A stretch of DNA of 64,000 nt, taken from Dryas octopetala. Its lineage: Eukaryota; Streptophyta; Magnoliopsida; Rosales; Rosaceae. Below the pieces are notes generated by a model. That model did not search any database. It had not been told where the DNA came from and saw nothing but the letters and a program-made list of their open reading frames with translations. This document shows, piece by piece, positions 48,465 through 61,509 of the stretch. How positions within the stretch are numbered: the first letter of the stretch is position 1; every line of letters begins with the position of its first letter. The DNA lies in the NCBI GenBank assembly GCA_963921425.1, contig OY992840.1, forward strand, positions 7,008,501-7,072,500, given 5' to 3'. A program made the translations under genes and the position numbers.

Positions 48465-48995
48465 ATTAATTACACTTCGCACCCTTCAAATTTAGGTCGC
48501 TTTTCACTTTTCACTCTAACCTTCAAAACTCTACCATGTACACCTGAAAGTGGATCTGTCTTTTAATTTATGCCCTCTAATAGTTTGACAGTTCTTTGGA
48601 GCTTTATTTGCTTACGTGGAAGCCATGAGAATGAGACCCACATGTTTCTCACGTGGCATTTGACAAGGCATCCATCATGATTTTTGTTAAGGTCATTTTG
48701 TAAAATCAAATGTCTTTTTCGCACCTAAATTATCACTCATGTCATCTTACATGACACATATCCCAACAAAAATTAAGGTAAAGACTTCTTCACTTGTCAT
48801 ATAAGAAAACTTGAGTCTCGTAACTTTCACATAAACAAATAATACTTCAAAAGAACGGTCAAATACGGTCAAACTAACAAATAGCAGAAAATGAAAAACT
48901 AACTTAACATTAGAGTGTACATTGTAAAATTTGAAGGTTAAGATGCAAAGTAAAAAATAAGTAAAACTTGGAAGGTGTAAAGTATAATTTACCCT
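48465..48995. repeat. Foldback repeat, ~80-bp outer arms
   Basis: AATTACACTTCGCACCCTTC and TCTAACCTTCAAAACTCTAC at the left pair with GAAGGTGTAAAGTATAATT and GAAGGTTAAGATGCAAAG at the right in inverted order. The middle is not paired as well. No coding sequence. It probably belongs to the same broad class of foldback elements as 16068-16620. Confidence 0.6.
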
Positions 48996-50955
48996 AACTA
49001 ATAATACAGTCTTAAGTCTTAATATCGTAATATATCGCATCATTCAAAATACAGATGAGGGTGATGAGCACCAAAAATTTTATGTAAATCATTGATTATA
49101 TGTCAAGATTTCGGTTTCAGATATCAGAAATCAACAAGCCTATATAAAATTATAAATAAAGCATAAGCCCAGCTGGAACTAATAAATTAAGGATGACCAT
49201 GCATACTGATATCTCTATCTTGTAGTTAATAAACCTCAATAGTCAATAGTCAATGTGCATGCATGTTGAATGCTTAATTTATTAGTATGGTAACCTACTT
49301 CAATCCAAATTGTATATAATTCAACGTTCAGTATTTCCTTGACGGGTATTGCTTGGTTACTACATGTGTTCATCAAAATATTATTCATTAAATGCTCAGT
49401 CATTTCTCCATTTATTTAAATTTGAACTTATTCTTTAAATTATTTCCTTTTGTCTCACCAAATGTCAGTGAGGAACAAATGACCTTATGTTATAATATTT
49501 GCTTCAAATGAATATTTTACTTCACTAATTATAAAATTATATGTAAAGTTGATTATATATACTTGAATCACTCAATTTTGTACAGCTGATGGGGTAGCTC
49601 AATTAGAATAATTGTAGAATTGCCTTCCTGGACCCAAATTCAATCTTCCTCCTTTAAATAAAAGAAAACCTCTCAATTTGCTCAATAAACCTTTAGTTTT
49701 TTTTTTTTTTTTGTAAACTTTGAAACCCAATTTTTAGTATTAAACAAGAAAACAACAAAAAAATTGGATTTATCCCTTCTCCTTGAGAAATTTTATTCAA
49801 TATACCCTCTTAATACCCTAAAAACTATTTTGACTCCCTAGCCTAAAATATTACTTTTATGACTCTTTTGTATTTGAAATATCCATAATACCCTCCATAT
49901 AAAACCCATTTTTTTTACTGTAGTTTTTTTTTTCTTTATTTTCCCCAGCCAACGACTACCTCTGCCCTCCTCTCCCTCCCTCTCACCCCAGCCAACCATT
50001 GCCCCATCGTCACTGTGCCACTCGTCGTCTCAGCAGTCGGCGCCCACATCCCTCGCCGATGCAACAAACCCAACAGATGCAACAGCAAAATCTAATGTAA
50101 AAAAACCCACGTCGCCCAGCAATACCCTCCAAATGAGTTTTTCTAAATAAAAAACTCAAATCTAGTTGAATTTTTTATCGCCACATGGTCGAATTGTGGT
50201 CGCCGCATGGCTATAACACATTTCACCATGTAGCGACCACAAATTCGACCATAAATTACCTTAACACACAAATTTAACTTGCAAGTCGCCTTCTAGAAGG
50301 CCCAATAAAATAAATGAAACTAACACAACCCAACCCACCTAAAATAAAAACTAAAACTAATACAAGTCCACCCCACACAAAATTAAAAACTGAAACAAAC
50401 ACAAGTCCAATCCACCTAAAACAGGTTCAGCAAGTGCCAAATTGAAATTAAAAACTAAAATTGCGTAAAAAAACTGAAACTGCGATTATAGACATATTTT
50501 CACTATACTTTGAACAAATATAAATTTTAAATACCAAATAAACTAATTTTAGAGAGGAAAATTCAAAACAAACAAAACTAAAAAAAAAAAAAAAAAAAAA
50601 GACAGAACTGAAACTAAACTAAATATGCTAAGTGACCTAGAGATTACAAATGTTACCTTATTGTTACATTTTAACAATAAGTGTACTAGAGGTTAAGTAA
50701 GATGTTTGTCATGCATCCTACGCTAATTTATTCTTCTTATAATTAGGTTTTTATATAATTTACTAATTACCTCAAGTTAAAGGTAATTTTTAATAAATTA
50801 GTCATATTTTTTATTTTGACCGATCAAAATCCCAAGTTTTCTCTATTGAAACCATTTAGGTTCATCAAAATTAGCAACTAAACATTATACGGATTGCATA
50901 TAATGCAGTTTTTGGCTATCCCTGATTTGCTTCAATATATATTATCTATTTAAAC
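48996..50955. other. Intergenic, no gene seen
   Basis: AT-rich sequence. A short GC-richer stretch (about 49945-50080) reads as CCTCTCCCTCCCTCTC and CGTCGTCTCAGCAG, perhaps a captured or decayed exon, with no usable frame. A poly-A run of about 23 lies at 50579-50600. CGACCACAAATTCGACCA and CGAATTGTGGTCGCCGCATG form a small inverted pair near 50188-50252. Confidence 0.4.
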
Positions 50956-52053
50956 TAGGGGTGGGCATATTAACTGCGGACCGCCAAAATCGGCCGAACC
51001 GCACCGCAAAAAACTGTGTTGACCAAAAAAAGTCAACACCGCTAAAAAAATCGAACCGCACCACTTCTCTCCTGTTCCGGTTCCGGTTGTACACCTTATT
51101 TAACCGCACCAAACCGAACCGCACCGCATACTTGCAAAAAATATATTTTTTATATTTTTATACACATATTGTCATATACACCATTTTATATATTTTTTTA
51201 TATATATTTATACCATTTTTATATACTTTTTATACACTTTTTGTACACATTTTTATACACTTTAGACCCTAAACCTTAAACCCTAATAAAATATTAAAAT
51301 TAATATTAACCTAGCTATATTTTAGGGTTTAAACCCTAAAATATATTTTATATAACCCTATGACCTATTTTATAGATATATAATATAATAATAAATTAAT
51401 AATGTTTTAGTATATAATTTTAGTTATACCCATTACCCTATATAATAAAATTTGTATATTCTTTATATTCTATATATAAAAAATTAGTATATTATTTATA
51501 GTTTATACTCTATATACTAAAATTTTTAATTGTTTATAGTTCTAGGGTATAATATATAGTTATATACTATATAAGTGTATATAGGGTATATGCCATATAA
51601 GGTAATAAGGTATAGGATTTAAAATTTATGGTATAAGGTTTAGGATATTAGGGTTTATAGTATAAGGATTTAAAACTTATGGTATAGGGTTTGGTTGCAA
51701 CTCATCTCTCATTCTCTAAATCCTAAACCATAAAGTTTAAAATTTTATATATTCTATATACTCTATATAGTCTAGTTACATAAACTAGTTTGCCCAACCA
51801 AACCCCTTGTTAATTAGGATGGGTTTGCATCATTAAATAATTGGGCTTAGGCTTAAAAAAACAAGTGTGAGGCCCCATTAGGCCTAGAACCGTGGTGAGA
51901 ACCGCACCGCACCGCATTCAAGATGGTTTGGTTTGGTTCGGTTTTTTTATTTTTTTCACGGTTTTAAGCACCGAACCGCACCGTCTATTCATGTCTGGCG
52001 CGGTGCACGGTTCCGAGGGAAAAGTGAGTCGAACCGCACCGCGCCCACCCCTA
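50956..52053. mobile_element. hAT-type element with CGAACCGCACCGC subterminal repeats
   Basis: Termini TAGGGGTGGGCATATT and, inverted from the right, TAGGGGTGGGCGCGGTGCGG, with the exact 8-bp duplication ATTTAAAC outside (50948-50955 and 52054-52061). Both subterminal regions carry many copies of CGAACCGCACCGCA / TGCGGTGCGGTTCG and CGGTTTGG. The middle (51140-51780) is almost pure AT with AAACCCTAAA-like words. There is no transposase. Confidence 0.9.
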
Positions 52054-53186
52054 ATTTAAACATAAAACAACAACTGATTTGACTTTTCGCTAAATTAGTT
52101 TAGGACAAACGAAGAGGTAATGTAATTATAACTTTCTTTAGTTTCACGAGAAATTTAAATTATTTTTATTTAAAATAAATAAATCCAAAATGATTTGATT
52201 CCTTGTCATATCACAAAACTTCTTAAAAAAATCCATTATATGTTGTCTCTCTTGATAATTGGAAAAGCTTGCTCTGAACTTAGGACCATAAACCATAGAT
52301 TTTAATAGCAACAACCTTTTTAATTGGACTTGATTATCTTAATTGTAAGGTATCAATGCCATTCAATGTATTCAATCAAAATTACAAGGAGTTAGTCCCT
52401 TTCAAGTTACTTTGTCTTACACACTTAAGAGATTAAGTTATGCTACTTGGATATTATATATTTGTTGATATTGTTAGTCTATACTCAGACTCAAATTCAT
52501 CGAGCAAGATGAATTTACAATATACCAAACTACACCATAAGGACAATATTACTTGAAGTCTTGAATATTATATTGGTGTTGATACAAGCTAGTCAATTGA
52601 TAGAAAAAAACAAAAAGAGAACAAAACAAAATACAACGGAGAAGGGCCCATGCCTTTATTTTCTATATATATATTTATTTATTTATAAATAAAGCAAACA
52701 CTTTTGTTAGGTGAAACTTTCAAAAACTCAAGATTTTCCCTTAATTAATTAATTTGATAAAGGAAAGCAATTTCATTTATGAATGGTTAAACGATAAAAT
52801 ATCAATGAATAAAAGATTAAAAATACAACACAACCATGTTTAGAAAACATAAGAAGCTACATCACGTTATCTTTCAAGCAGTTCACACCAGTCACCACCA
52901 AGTACCCCATGAACTCCACAATTGGGAAAAAAAAAAAAAAAATTTCTAAACAATAAGAAAAAGACTCTTGGCATGCGTGTGAGAGGTGCCAAAAGTGTAG
53001 TATAATATAACAAAACTCAACTTTCTTTTTTTTAACAGAAACTCAAGTTCAAGTTACTCAACATATAATATGAAAAATAATAAGTCTCAGTTTTTATTTT
53101 TCACTTTATGTGTCATTACTTTATTGAATAAGGTATTTTATTTTTATTTTTTAGGTTTTATTTTTTATTTTTTAGTGTCTAATGCA
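52054..53186. other. Spacer between two hAT elements
   Basis: AT-rich, no gene seen. Poly-A near 52928-52941. The final 8 bases are the target duplication of the next element. Confidence 0.45.
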
Positions 53187-54535
53187 TAGGGGTGTGATTT
53201 GGATTGGAAAATCCGAATCCGACCGATTCCTATCCAAAAATTGCCATTTTTATTCCGAATCCGAAAATGCCGAATCCGAAAATGCCGAAATCCGAAAATT
53301 CCGAAAAAAATTGGATTGGAATTGGAATGTTTATGAAAATTCCGATTCCGATCCTAATTCCGATCCAAAAAATTCCGAAATGTTCCGAAGGCATTCCGAT
53401 CCGATATTTCCGAAATTATGCCAATTTATTCCATATTATATATTTTATCATTTATTTAGTATGATACATATAACATATATTTTTAAAAAGATGACTAATA
53501 CTATATATTAATATAAACATATGTACATTATAAATATATGTGTATCATAATAACATAAATGGTAAGTTGGTAACACAAACACCCACATTTTTCCGTACAT
53601 GTAATTACTATATTTTTTTATTAGGGAGGGGAATTGAAGATATGAGGCAATTTTATAGTTGTTCCAACTGAAATATCCCACCAATTGTAATGACTAATTA
53701 CTAAATATTTAAGCTTATTATATTCAAAATTTCAAACATGATATATATATATATTATTTGAGTAACATGTATTTATATACACATATATATATGAGTAACA
53801 TGATATATATATATATGTGTGTGTGTGAGTAACATGTATCTACTAGTGACATTTATTTTAACAATGTTGGATGAGCTCTAAAGATTAATCCCCCACCTCT
53901 AAGATATGTGCTATTAAGCCTATTATACATTCATAGTGACATTTATTTCTCTTATATATTATGTATGTTATAATATATAATATATACTATTAAACATACA
54001 CAATATATATCATACATAATCTAGCAATGAAAACCTTGCTAGATTGCATCTTTTTTTTTTCCCCTTCTTTTCTAAATTTTTTTTTATGGTAATGGTATGG
54101 GATGGTATGGTTCTAAATGTTATTTAAATTAATATTTTGAATTTTCTTTTTAAATTGGACATATATTTTAATTACATTTTAATATAAATATATATTGAAA
54201 TGCATCATAATCTATTGTCTTTTAATTTTTTTTGTTTGTTAATTTCATCATTATTCTAAAAAAAAAATCCGAACATGTTCTAAAAAATATTATGAAAATG
54301 TGAAAATTCCGATTTTTTATTCGAAAATTTCAAATGTTTATCCGAAAGTTCCGAAAATGTTATATTCCGAAAAATTCCGAAAATTCCGAGAAATCCGAAA
54401 ATTCCGAATCGGAATGAGATGTTGAAATTCCGATTTTTTGGAATGGAAATTGGAACATAAATTCCATTCCAAAATTTTTTGGATTGGAATTGGAACACCC
54501 TATTTTCGATCCGATCCGGCCGAAACACACCCCTA
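53187..54535. mobile_element. hAT-type element with ATTCCGAA subterminal repeats
   Basis: Termini TAGGGGTGTGATTTGG and, inverted from the right, TAGGGGTGTGTTTCGGCC. The exact 8-bp duplication CTAATGCA flanks it (53179-53186 and 54536-54543). Each subterminal ~200 bp is an array of ATTCCGAA, AATCCGAAAAT and GGAATTGGAA units in inverted order at the two ends. The repeats make open frames such as PNPKMPNPKMPK that are not genes. The interior is AT-rich with TATATA runs. No transposase. Confidence 0.9.
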
Positions 54536-55109
54536 CTAATGCATAAATACCATATAAATTTTAAAAAAAAATTAAAATTCCTAGCACTACTGATATAATA
54601 TGCATGATGCATCCATGGGGTGATATAAAAATGTTGGCGTAATGAATAATTAGTTCAATGGATATGACATTTAAATGAAAAAAGATTAAAAAAAGATTAA
54701 AATTAATATTTTAAAGTGTTAATGGAATTAGGTTGACCTCCAAAAGCAAAACAATGTGATTGTAATTGTTGAATAGTTACCAAACGAAAAAAAATAAAAA
54801 AAGCATTTGAAGTTTTGAACATTGGGCCACGCGTTCAAACGCTTGTAAAAAAATTCCGCCTCCCAGCCTGATTTTTGGCCCTAATCTAATATTGTGTCAT
54901 TTTGCATAGTACAGCCTACCTTAAAAAAAAAAATGTTTACCATTGTGGTAAAAAAAAAATGTTTACTCTTCTTTTATTGAAAAAAAAAAAAGTTTCATTC
55001 TTGATATTTAATCCACATTTTCACTTTAATATTTAAAATTTATTTATTTTTAAATCAAAATAAAATTCTAAAACAATGTAATTTTAGACATAAGTACTAT
55101 GCTTAAAGA

Positions 55110-55610
55110 TAATTGTGTTAAGGTCCAAGGACTTTTGGTTGCCCTACTTGTACTATATTGTCCCCAAATTAACTACCTGGATTCAAGATGGGTGAAGAGG
55201 CAAGCCCAATGAACTCATAATCTCACTTCATATACTTAGTGATAGAAAGTCAATTATCTGATGCAGGACAATTATATTTGATCCACAGTTCCTCATAATC
55301 TTCACCTTGGATCAAATCAACCATCCGATAATTGAGTCATTAATTGACCATGTGTATGTTTCACCTCGAATTATGATCAAGTGCAATGCATCACAGTCGA
55401 ATCTAGCTCAGATATCACTTGTTAAGGTCCAATGACAATTGATCCCCCCAAGTTGGCAAGTTGCAATGTATCCAAGTGTGAGGTTTTATTTCAAAAGACT
55501 TTGGTGTAACTTAGGAAAATGTCTCACTTAATATACGCAATAATCAATAGACAATCACTTATTTGATGTGGGACAATTGTATTTGATCACAATTCCTAAC
55601 AGTCAGAACC
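55110..55610. repeat. Diverged direct repeats, LTR-fragment-like
   Basis: GTTAAGGTCCAA occurs near 55127 and 55424. Each is followed within ~180 bp by a block of type GATGTGGGACAATTGTATTT(GATC) near 55264 (as GATGCAGGACAATTATATTT) and 55565. The unit offset is about 300 bp. CTCAGATATCACTTGTTAAG and the closing ATCACAATTCCTAACA resemble LTR edges of plant retroelements, but no TG...CA pair with target duplication could be fixed. Confidence 0.45.
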
Positions 55611-58470
55611 ACATCGGTATCCTTGTACTTGTACCCCCCCAAAAGTTGTTCATTTTGCAGGTTACTTAAGGAATTACTTTAGTGGTGAATTCGTGCTTCA
55701 ACAAGTACAAAAGCAACATACAAAAAAAATAAATTCAACTGACCATTTAGACACGTAACTTTTCTTTTAATTACATTAAAGGGAATCAAACCCATAACCT
55801 AACTTAAATGATAATTTACCTTACATTCATTCACCTTATGCTAATCTCAAGAACTTTATAACATCACACATCCGGACCCAACTTTTAATTACTTACATCT
55901 CATTATTGCATTACGAATTTTCATTGATGAATGTGTTTACGATGAAAACATCATAGGTTTTAGTTCATTCAATTATTTCTCATGATATGTAACATCACAA
56001 ACTCATTCTCATTGGTGCTTTGAAAAGACTAAACTAATTGAAAACAGCATTGGAGCCAAGCTATGTATAAATAAGTAAACTATATTTTTATACAAATAAA
56101 AAATAAAATAATTAACCACAATAATACTTTAATTAAGGTGCACATATTATATTGTTATAGATACATGGGTGTGTGGAGTGAGTGGGGGATGGGTGTTGTA
56201 CATTTTATGAGGAAGAAAAATGGCGATTGTTATTGACACATGGTTGACTTTGATGCATGTTACGTGCCGTCAAGGATTGGCTGTACAACTACCACTCATA
56301 ATCCACTTAGAATTTAACCAAATTTTTATTATTGCAAAAGGAGAAAGAAAAACAACATGCACCACTACATGTACAAATGGTATTCGTGCTCATACTACGT
56401 ACGTAGAAAGCTATTTATAAGTTCAACACCTGGCTGGACCAAGAAGAACTTTTGTATTTTATGTGCTTTTGGGGTCTATGCATCTTTGTTTTTTCCTTGG
56501 GTCAAGTATCTTTGTTCCATTACCTTTATTTTTCTGTTGGTATAAAGGAGATATTAGAAAAGCTCAGATTTGAATGGCCCCAAAAAAAAAAAAAAGAGGT
56601 CAGATTTGATCTCTAACCTTGAGTGTAGAGCTATATACTCACTACCATCGAAGTTACATGCCCCAAACAATCACCTAGTCCAACTTTCAAACAATGAGAG
56701 AGATTTTGGGTAAACATTTTTCATTTGTTTTCTATTGAAGTGGGGACCTCCTAAACTATAAGAAAAATTATTGGGTGTATCTGATACACCGCTACATGGT
56801 GTAATTGATTCAACGTATAATTGTATTATTAGATAATATTTTTATATTAATATAGTATAGTATTAATAATATCTCATCATATTATGACATGTTAGATTAG
56901 TTACACTATGTGGCGGTATATCAAATACACAAAATAATTTCTCAGACTATAAAAAATATAGAAGGCCTAATTCGTCCAAACTGTAGTGACAAAAGAAAAA
57001 AAGAAAAGAAAAAAACATGAATTGATTTTAAAGATTAAAAGTCACTATAGCATGAGGAATATTGATTTTCCCTGAATGACATGCCAACACATGACTACTT
57101 CTAAAATTAGATTGACTATCTCGGGCATGTATGCAGATTGTTGGTTCATGCAGAAATGGTCCAACAATTAATCTTTCAATCAGGTCAGGTCACATTATAT
57201 GTGACTCCATTTGCAATTGCCATTGCCCTCTTCTATAGGCTGATGAAATTATTAGGCAGGCCCAACCAAATCTTGGTCCCATTCACATCAACACCTTCAC
57301 TACCTCTTTGTTTGTATTCAAACCTTTATTGACTTGTTGGGACTGTAATTTTTATAGCATTCATTTGGAAGCATATGTAAATGATATATGTATAAATATT
57401 GGGTTACCATGTTTTTAGAGTGAAATCAATATCATCATGATGTAAAAAGATTCAATGCAACTAGTGTCGGTCAAAATGAACGTATGTGAGTTGTCCCCTG
57501 TGCAGTATAGAGATTAACTAGGCTTCTATTTTTGGGCAACAAGAAAAATCCACTGGTTTATTTCCATATTGGATATAAAATTTGAGTACTTACAAGTTAC
57601 AAGTGACAATTAATCTCTTTACCCAAAAGGACAGCCAATTGGATTATTACGTTTCAGGATAGGTATTAGTGTTGAGCGATGGGCACTACATCTGCATATG
57701 ACATTTACTGCATCTGTAATTTATTGCATCAGCAATTACAATATAGTAACGTTACACATACCATATTTTTATACCATAATTTCATATAACCTTATATGAT
57801 ATTCATACATTTGATACTAAAAAATACAAAAAGAAAAGATAATATTATATTCCGTAAAGCAATAACACATAAGATGAAATACAAATGTTGGAGAAAAATG
57901 TAAGACAATTAGTATTATTGGTTACCATATTACAATTATATGAGATATTCTGAAAAAAAAAATACTAACTTTATTTAATCAACCCAAAACATACATAAAC
58001 ACACTAAAAAAATATTAATCAACCCCATAAATATTAAGATTTAAGTAAAAAATAAGAAAAAGAAAGATTTAAGTAAAAAATAAGAAAAAGAAATAGCAGA
58101 TCTGCCGATGTAGTTATGATGCAGATGTAGTTGCTGAGTGCTTGGCAAAAGCACCGAGCACTCTAAGATCTAAATACTCTGATAGACGTGGATGAATTGT
58201 CCTTTTGATTAACAAAATAAGTATGTTGTTTTGAGTAATTTAAGGAGTTTTTAATTCCTTAGCAGTAATAAAACTTAAAATTTAGGACTAGAATCTCTGA
58301 TCAGTTGGGAAGAATCATATTTGCTTTAATTGCTTAAAGATGTAACATCAGGCCAACACTTGATTGTTTATATTTTTTTAATGGTTGAGATTGATAGTCT
58401 AGTATAAAACCTTAAATGTTGCTCATGTATTATGTGGGCATTCTTGGACATGGGTGGGTCGACTCCTTGG
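55611..58470. other. Intergenic, no gene seen
   Basis: AT-rich. Near 57675-58165 CATCTGCA words and, at the right, GTTGCTGAGTGCTTGG and CACCGAGCACTC repeat the vocabulary of the element at 6829-7140. Open frames at 56220-56545 and 57138-57332 have no domain and are not supported. Confidence 0.4.
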
Positions 58471-60083
58471 TAGGCCTCACCAAAAAGCCCAAGGCCCGAA
58501 GCCCGCCCGGCCCATTAGGCCCGAAGCCCGATTTGGCCCGAAAATTGGGCCGGCCCGGCCCGGCCCGAAAGTCTCTTGGGTTGGGCTTGGGCCATCCCCT
58601 TGAAGCCCATGGGCCGTCCGAAGCCCGGCCCGTTTAGGCCCGCCCAAAGCCCGACCCAAAGTCCAATTTGGAAATCATAACATATTTAATAGGTTTTTTG
58701 TTTGTTTACTATAATAAATTATTAATATACTTATTAAGTTATTATATAATACTATAATGTTAGTAAATAGTAATAGTGTAAACTATGTAATACCATAAAT
58801 AATAAAGTAATAAACTTTTAAAATTATATACAACATTACAAGTATAATAAAATATAAATGTATATGTGTATATACAACTTTTATAATACAAGTATAATTA
58901 AAGTTATTAAACCACAATCGTCATTTCATTAATTCAACGATCTCAACCGTTCATTTTCTATTTTCATAGTCAAAGATCATCCTTACAAAAAATCGGCTAA
59001 ATCGGAATTCATCTACCCATTCGATTATCATTAGAAAAACCACGATTGTTCATTAATTCGACCGCCGTTACATTTAGAAAAATCACTTTTACATCTTCGA
59101 TTAAGCTAATTTTTTGCAAGAATTCTCTTTGAGTGGAGAACTAAAACTTGAACGGTTCGGATCGTTGAAAACAAGATCGATATGTGAGCTTCTACATATA
59201 AATACACTTGAAGAGTATAATTCTAATAACTTTCCCATTGAAACCTTATTGTTTCCATAATTATGAAGACCACAACGTGATTTCAATAATCTGACCTGTT
59301 CATTTTCTATGTTCATAGTCAAAGATCATCCGTACAAAAAATCGGCTAAATCGAAATTCATCTACCCATTCGATGATCATTAGAAAAACCACGATCGTTC
59401 ATTAATTTGACCACCATTATGTCACTTTTACATCTCCGATTGAGCTAATTTTTTGTACAAATTATCTTTGAGTGAGGAACTAAAATTTGAACGGTTTGGA
59501 TCGTTGACAACACAATTGCATCGTTTGTTTATAAAAATATGTAATAAAATATATAATAATACATATGTACATTTATGTTTTATTATAGTTGTAATGTTGT
59601 ATATAATTTTAAAAGTTTATTATTTATGGTATTACACTATTACTAACATAATAGTATTATATAATAACTTAATAAGCATATTAATAATTTATTGAAGTAA
59701 ATAAACGAAAGAGCTATTAAATATGTTATGATTCACAAACTTGACAAATAAACTAGTCAGCTCAGTTGGTTGAGAGTTGAAGCTTGTTATGTGAGGTCTC
59801 ATGTTCAAATCACAATATAGCCAAAATCCTATTTTTTTTTTTTGAAGATATATATGTGTCTAAATAGGCTTTGGGCCCATTTTGGGCCGCCCGTTCGGGC
59901 CTATCCCGGCCCGGCCCTCCAAGCCCGCAAGCCAAAGCCCGATGGGCGGGCCTTGGGCTTGTGTATTAAAGCCCAAGCCCGGCCCGGCCCGAAAACCCTA
60001 TTGGGCTTCTATAATTCAAGCCCGAGCCCGGCCCGAACCCAAAATATTTGGGCCGGGCTAGCCCGGCCCATTGCCGACCCCTA
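58471..60083. mobile_element. hAT-type element with GGCCCGGCCC subterminal repeats and long inverted arms
   Basis: The 8-bp duplication CTCCTTGG flanks it exactly (58463-58470 and 60084-60091). The right end inverted reads TAGGGGTCGGCAATGGGC, and the left TAGGCCTCACCAAAAAGC is a diverged partner. Both subterminal regions are dense in GGCCCG / CGGGCC. Inside, AT-rich arms (about 58690-58900 and 59530-59740) are inverted copies. Between them lies a ~230-bp unit repeated directly at 58950 and 59299, marked by TTCATAGTCAAAGATCATCC and ACAAAAAATCGGCTAAATCG. No transposase. Confidence 0.85.
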
Positions 60084-61509
60084 CTCCTTGGTTAGAGCAT
60101 TCCCTTCTCTATGAACATTGAACTTCTTAGCTTTTTCAATAAAAGTTTATTCATAAATAAAAAATAATAATAAAAAACAATAAAAACTTGAAAGTAAACC
60201 TTGTATACGTGCAATCCAGAAACATAGCTAAATTAAGCTCATTACATTCGAACCGGTCAGACTGTCTAAAAGAATATCCAAGAAAAATAACACACTAAAT
60301 CATAAATGATTAATCACAAACCATTTATTATTTGTGTTTTATGTTTTGGGCTTGTGGGCTCCTACTTTGTATTCTCAATGCCATTTAGGCTCTTTTAATG
60401 CAACTCTTATTTTCACAAAAAAAAAAAAATTATTAATCAAAAAGTAATGATATCAAAACCATTTCCTTTTTTTGCCAGGATATCGAAATCATCTCAATTG
60501 ATCACCATATTGACTATCTCTATAATAGAGGTGGGTGGTGAGTCTCACACAAATGAATCTCACCTTATAAAGAGATATCTATAATATATAAAGTGATACA
60601 AATAATTTTATTCTAATTGAGATTTTAAAAGAGTTTGCAAATTTCATAGATTCTATGGATTTTTATTAATTTTCATGAAATTCATCAAAATTCAAGGGAA
60701 AAAAGCTGAAATTCTCATGACCTTTGTTATGTAAACAAAATTCATCCAAATCCACCACTTAATGAAATTCATGAGTTTTTTAAGATATATGAATTTTTAA
60801 GAAATCTATTAAAATCCTAATTGAAGACATCTAAATTTCTATAAAATTCATTAAAATCTTAATTGAGAACAACTAAATTTTGTTGAACTTTTAAAATTTA
60901 TTAAAATTCGAGTTGGGAACACCCCTGAATCAAACCCCATCTCACGCTACTCTGCAAATATTAAACCATGCAAAGGTTGCCTGTAAATACACAGAAGTAC
61001 AGAACCCATCATCTGTTTCGGACATCAACTTGGTAAGTACCAAGAAAAAGACAAGGTGTTCTTATAAGAAACCGAGTTCCATCCCTCTAAACCGCTTTTA
61101 GACAATTGCACAAAGATTATTTACAAGTTTCTTGCTTACCTTATATCACAAAATCATTTTAGATATAAAACATTAATTGATCATAACAAAAGAAAACTAC
61201 TGCTAATTGTGTGCATAACAAAACCACAAATAATACTCTACCAAAAAAACAAACCACAAATAATGTCATAGACACATCAAAAGTCAATAACTGATATGGT
61301 ACTATAATTTGCAATTATTTGTAAAGCATGAATTCACGCAAACATTCAAAGAAAAACCCAGAAGGAAAAATGAAATAAAAATAACTTCCTCAACAATTGT
61401 AAGATTATATACATGTCTCATTAATTTCAGACAAAGGTCAAAAATCAATAACGTACATTTCCATTTCACAAATGCATAGCCTGCAACTAGTCTCAAATAT
61501 CCTTAATGT
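60084..61509. other. Spacer with AT-rich inverted repeat
   Basis: No gene seen before the 3' end of the PPR gene. Between about 60600 and 60920 the words GAGATTTTAAAAGAGTTT, AATTTCATGAATTTT-like runs and CTAATTGAGA/TCTCAATTAG occur in inverted order. This suggests a MITE-like foldback with GGGTGTTCCCAACT at its right end. Boundaries are not clear. The right part includes the 3' UTR of the minus-strand PPR gene. Confidence 0.4.

Noticed and set aside
53182-53511. Frame with PNPKMPNPKMPK repeat peptide
   Set aside because: Product of ATTCCGAA subterminal repeats of a hAT element.
55110-55610. Solo LTR
   Set aside because: LTR-like words are present, but no TG...CA boundaries with a target duplication could be fixed, so it is kept only as a repeat.
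58416-60114. GC-rich frames near both ends of the 58-60 kb element
   Set aside because: Gly/Pro/Arg/Ala-rich translations of GGCCCG arrays; symmetric at both ends as expected for a transposon.
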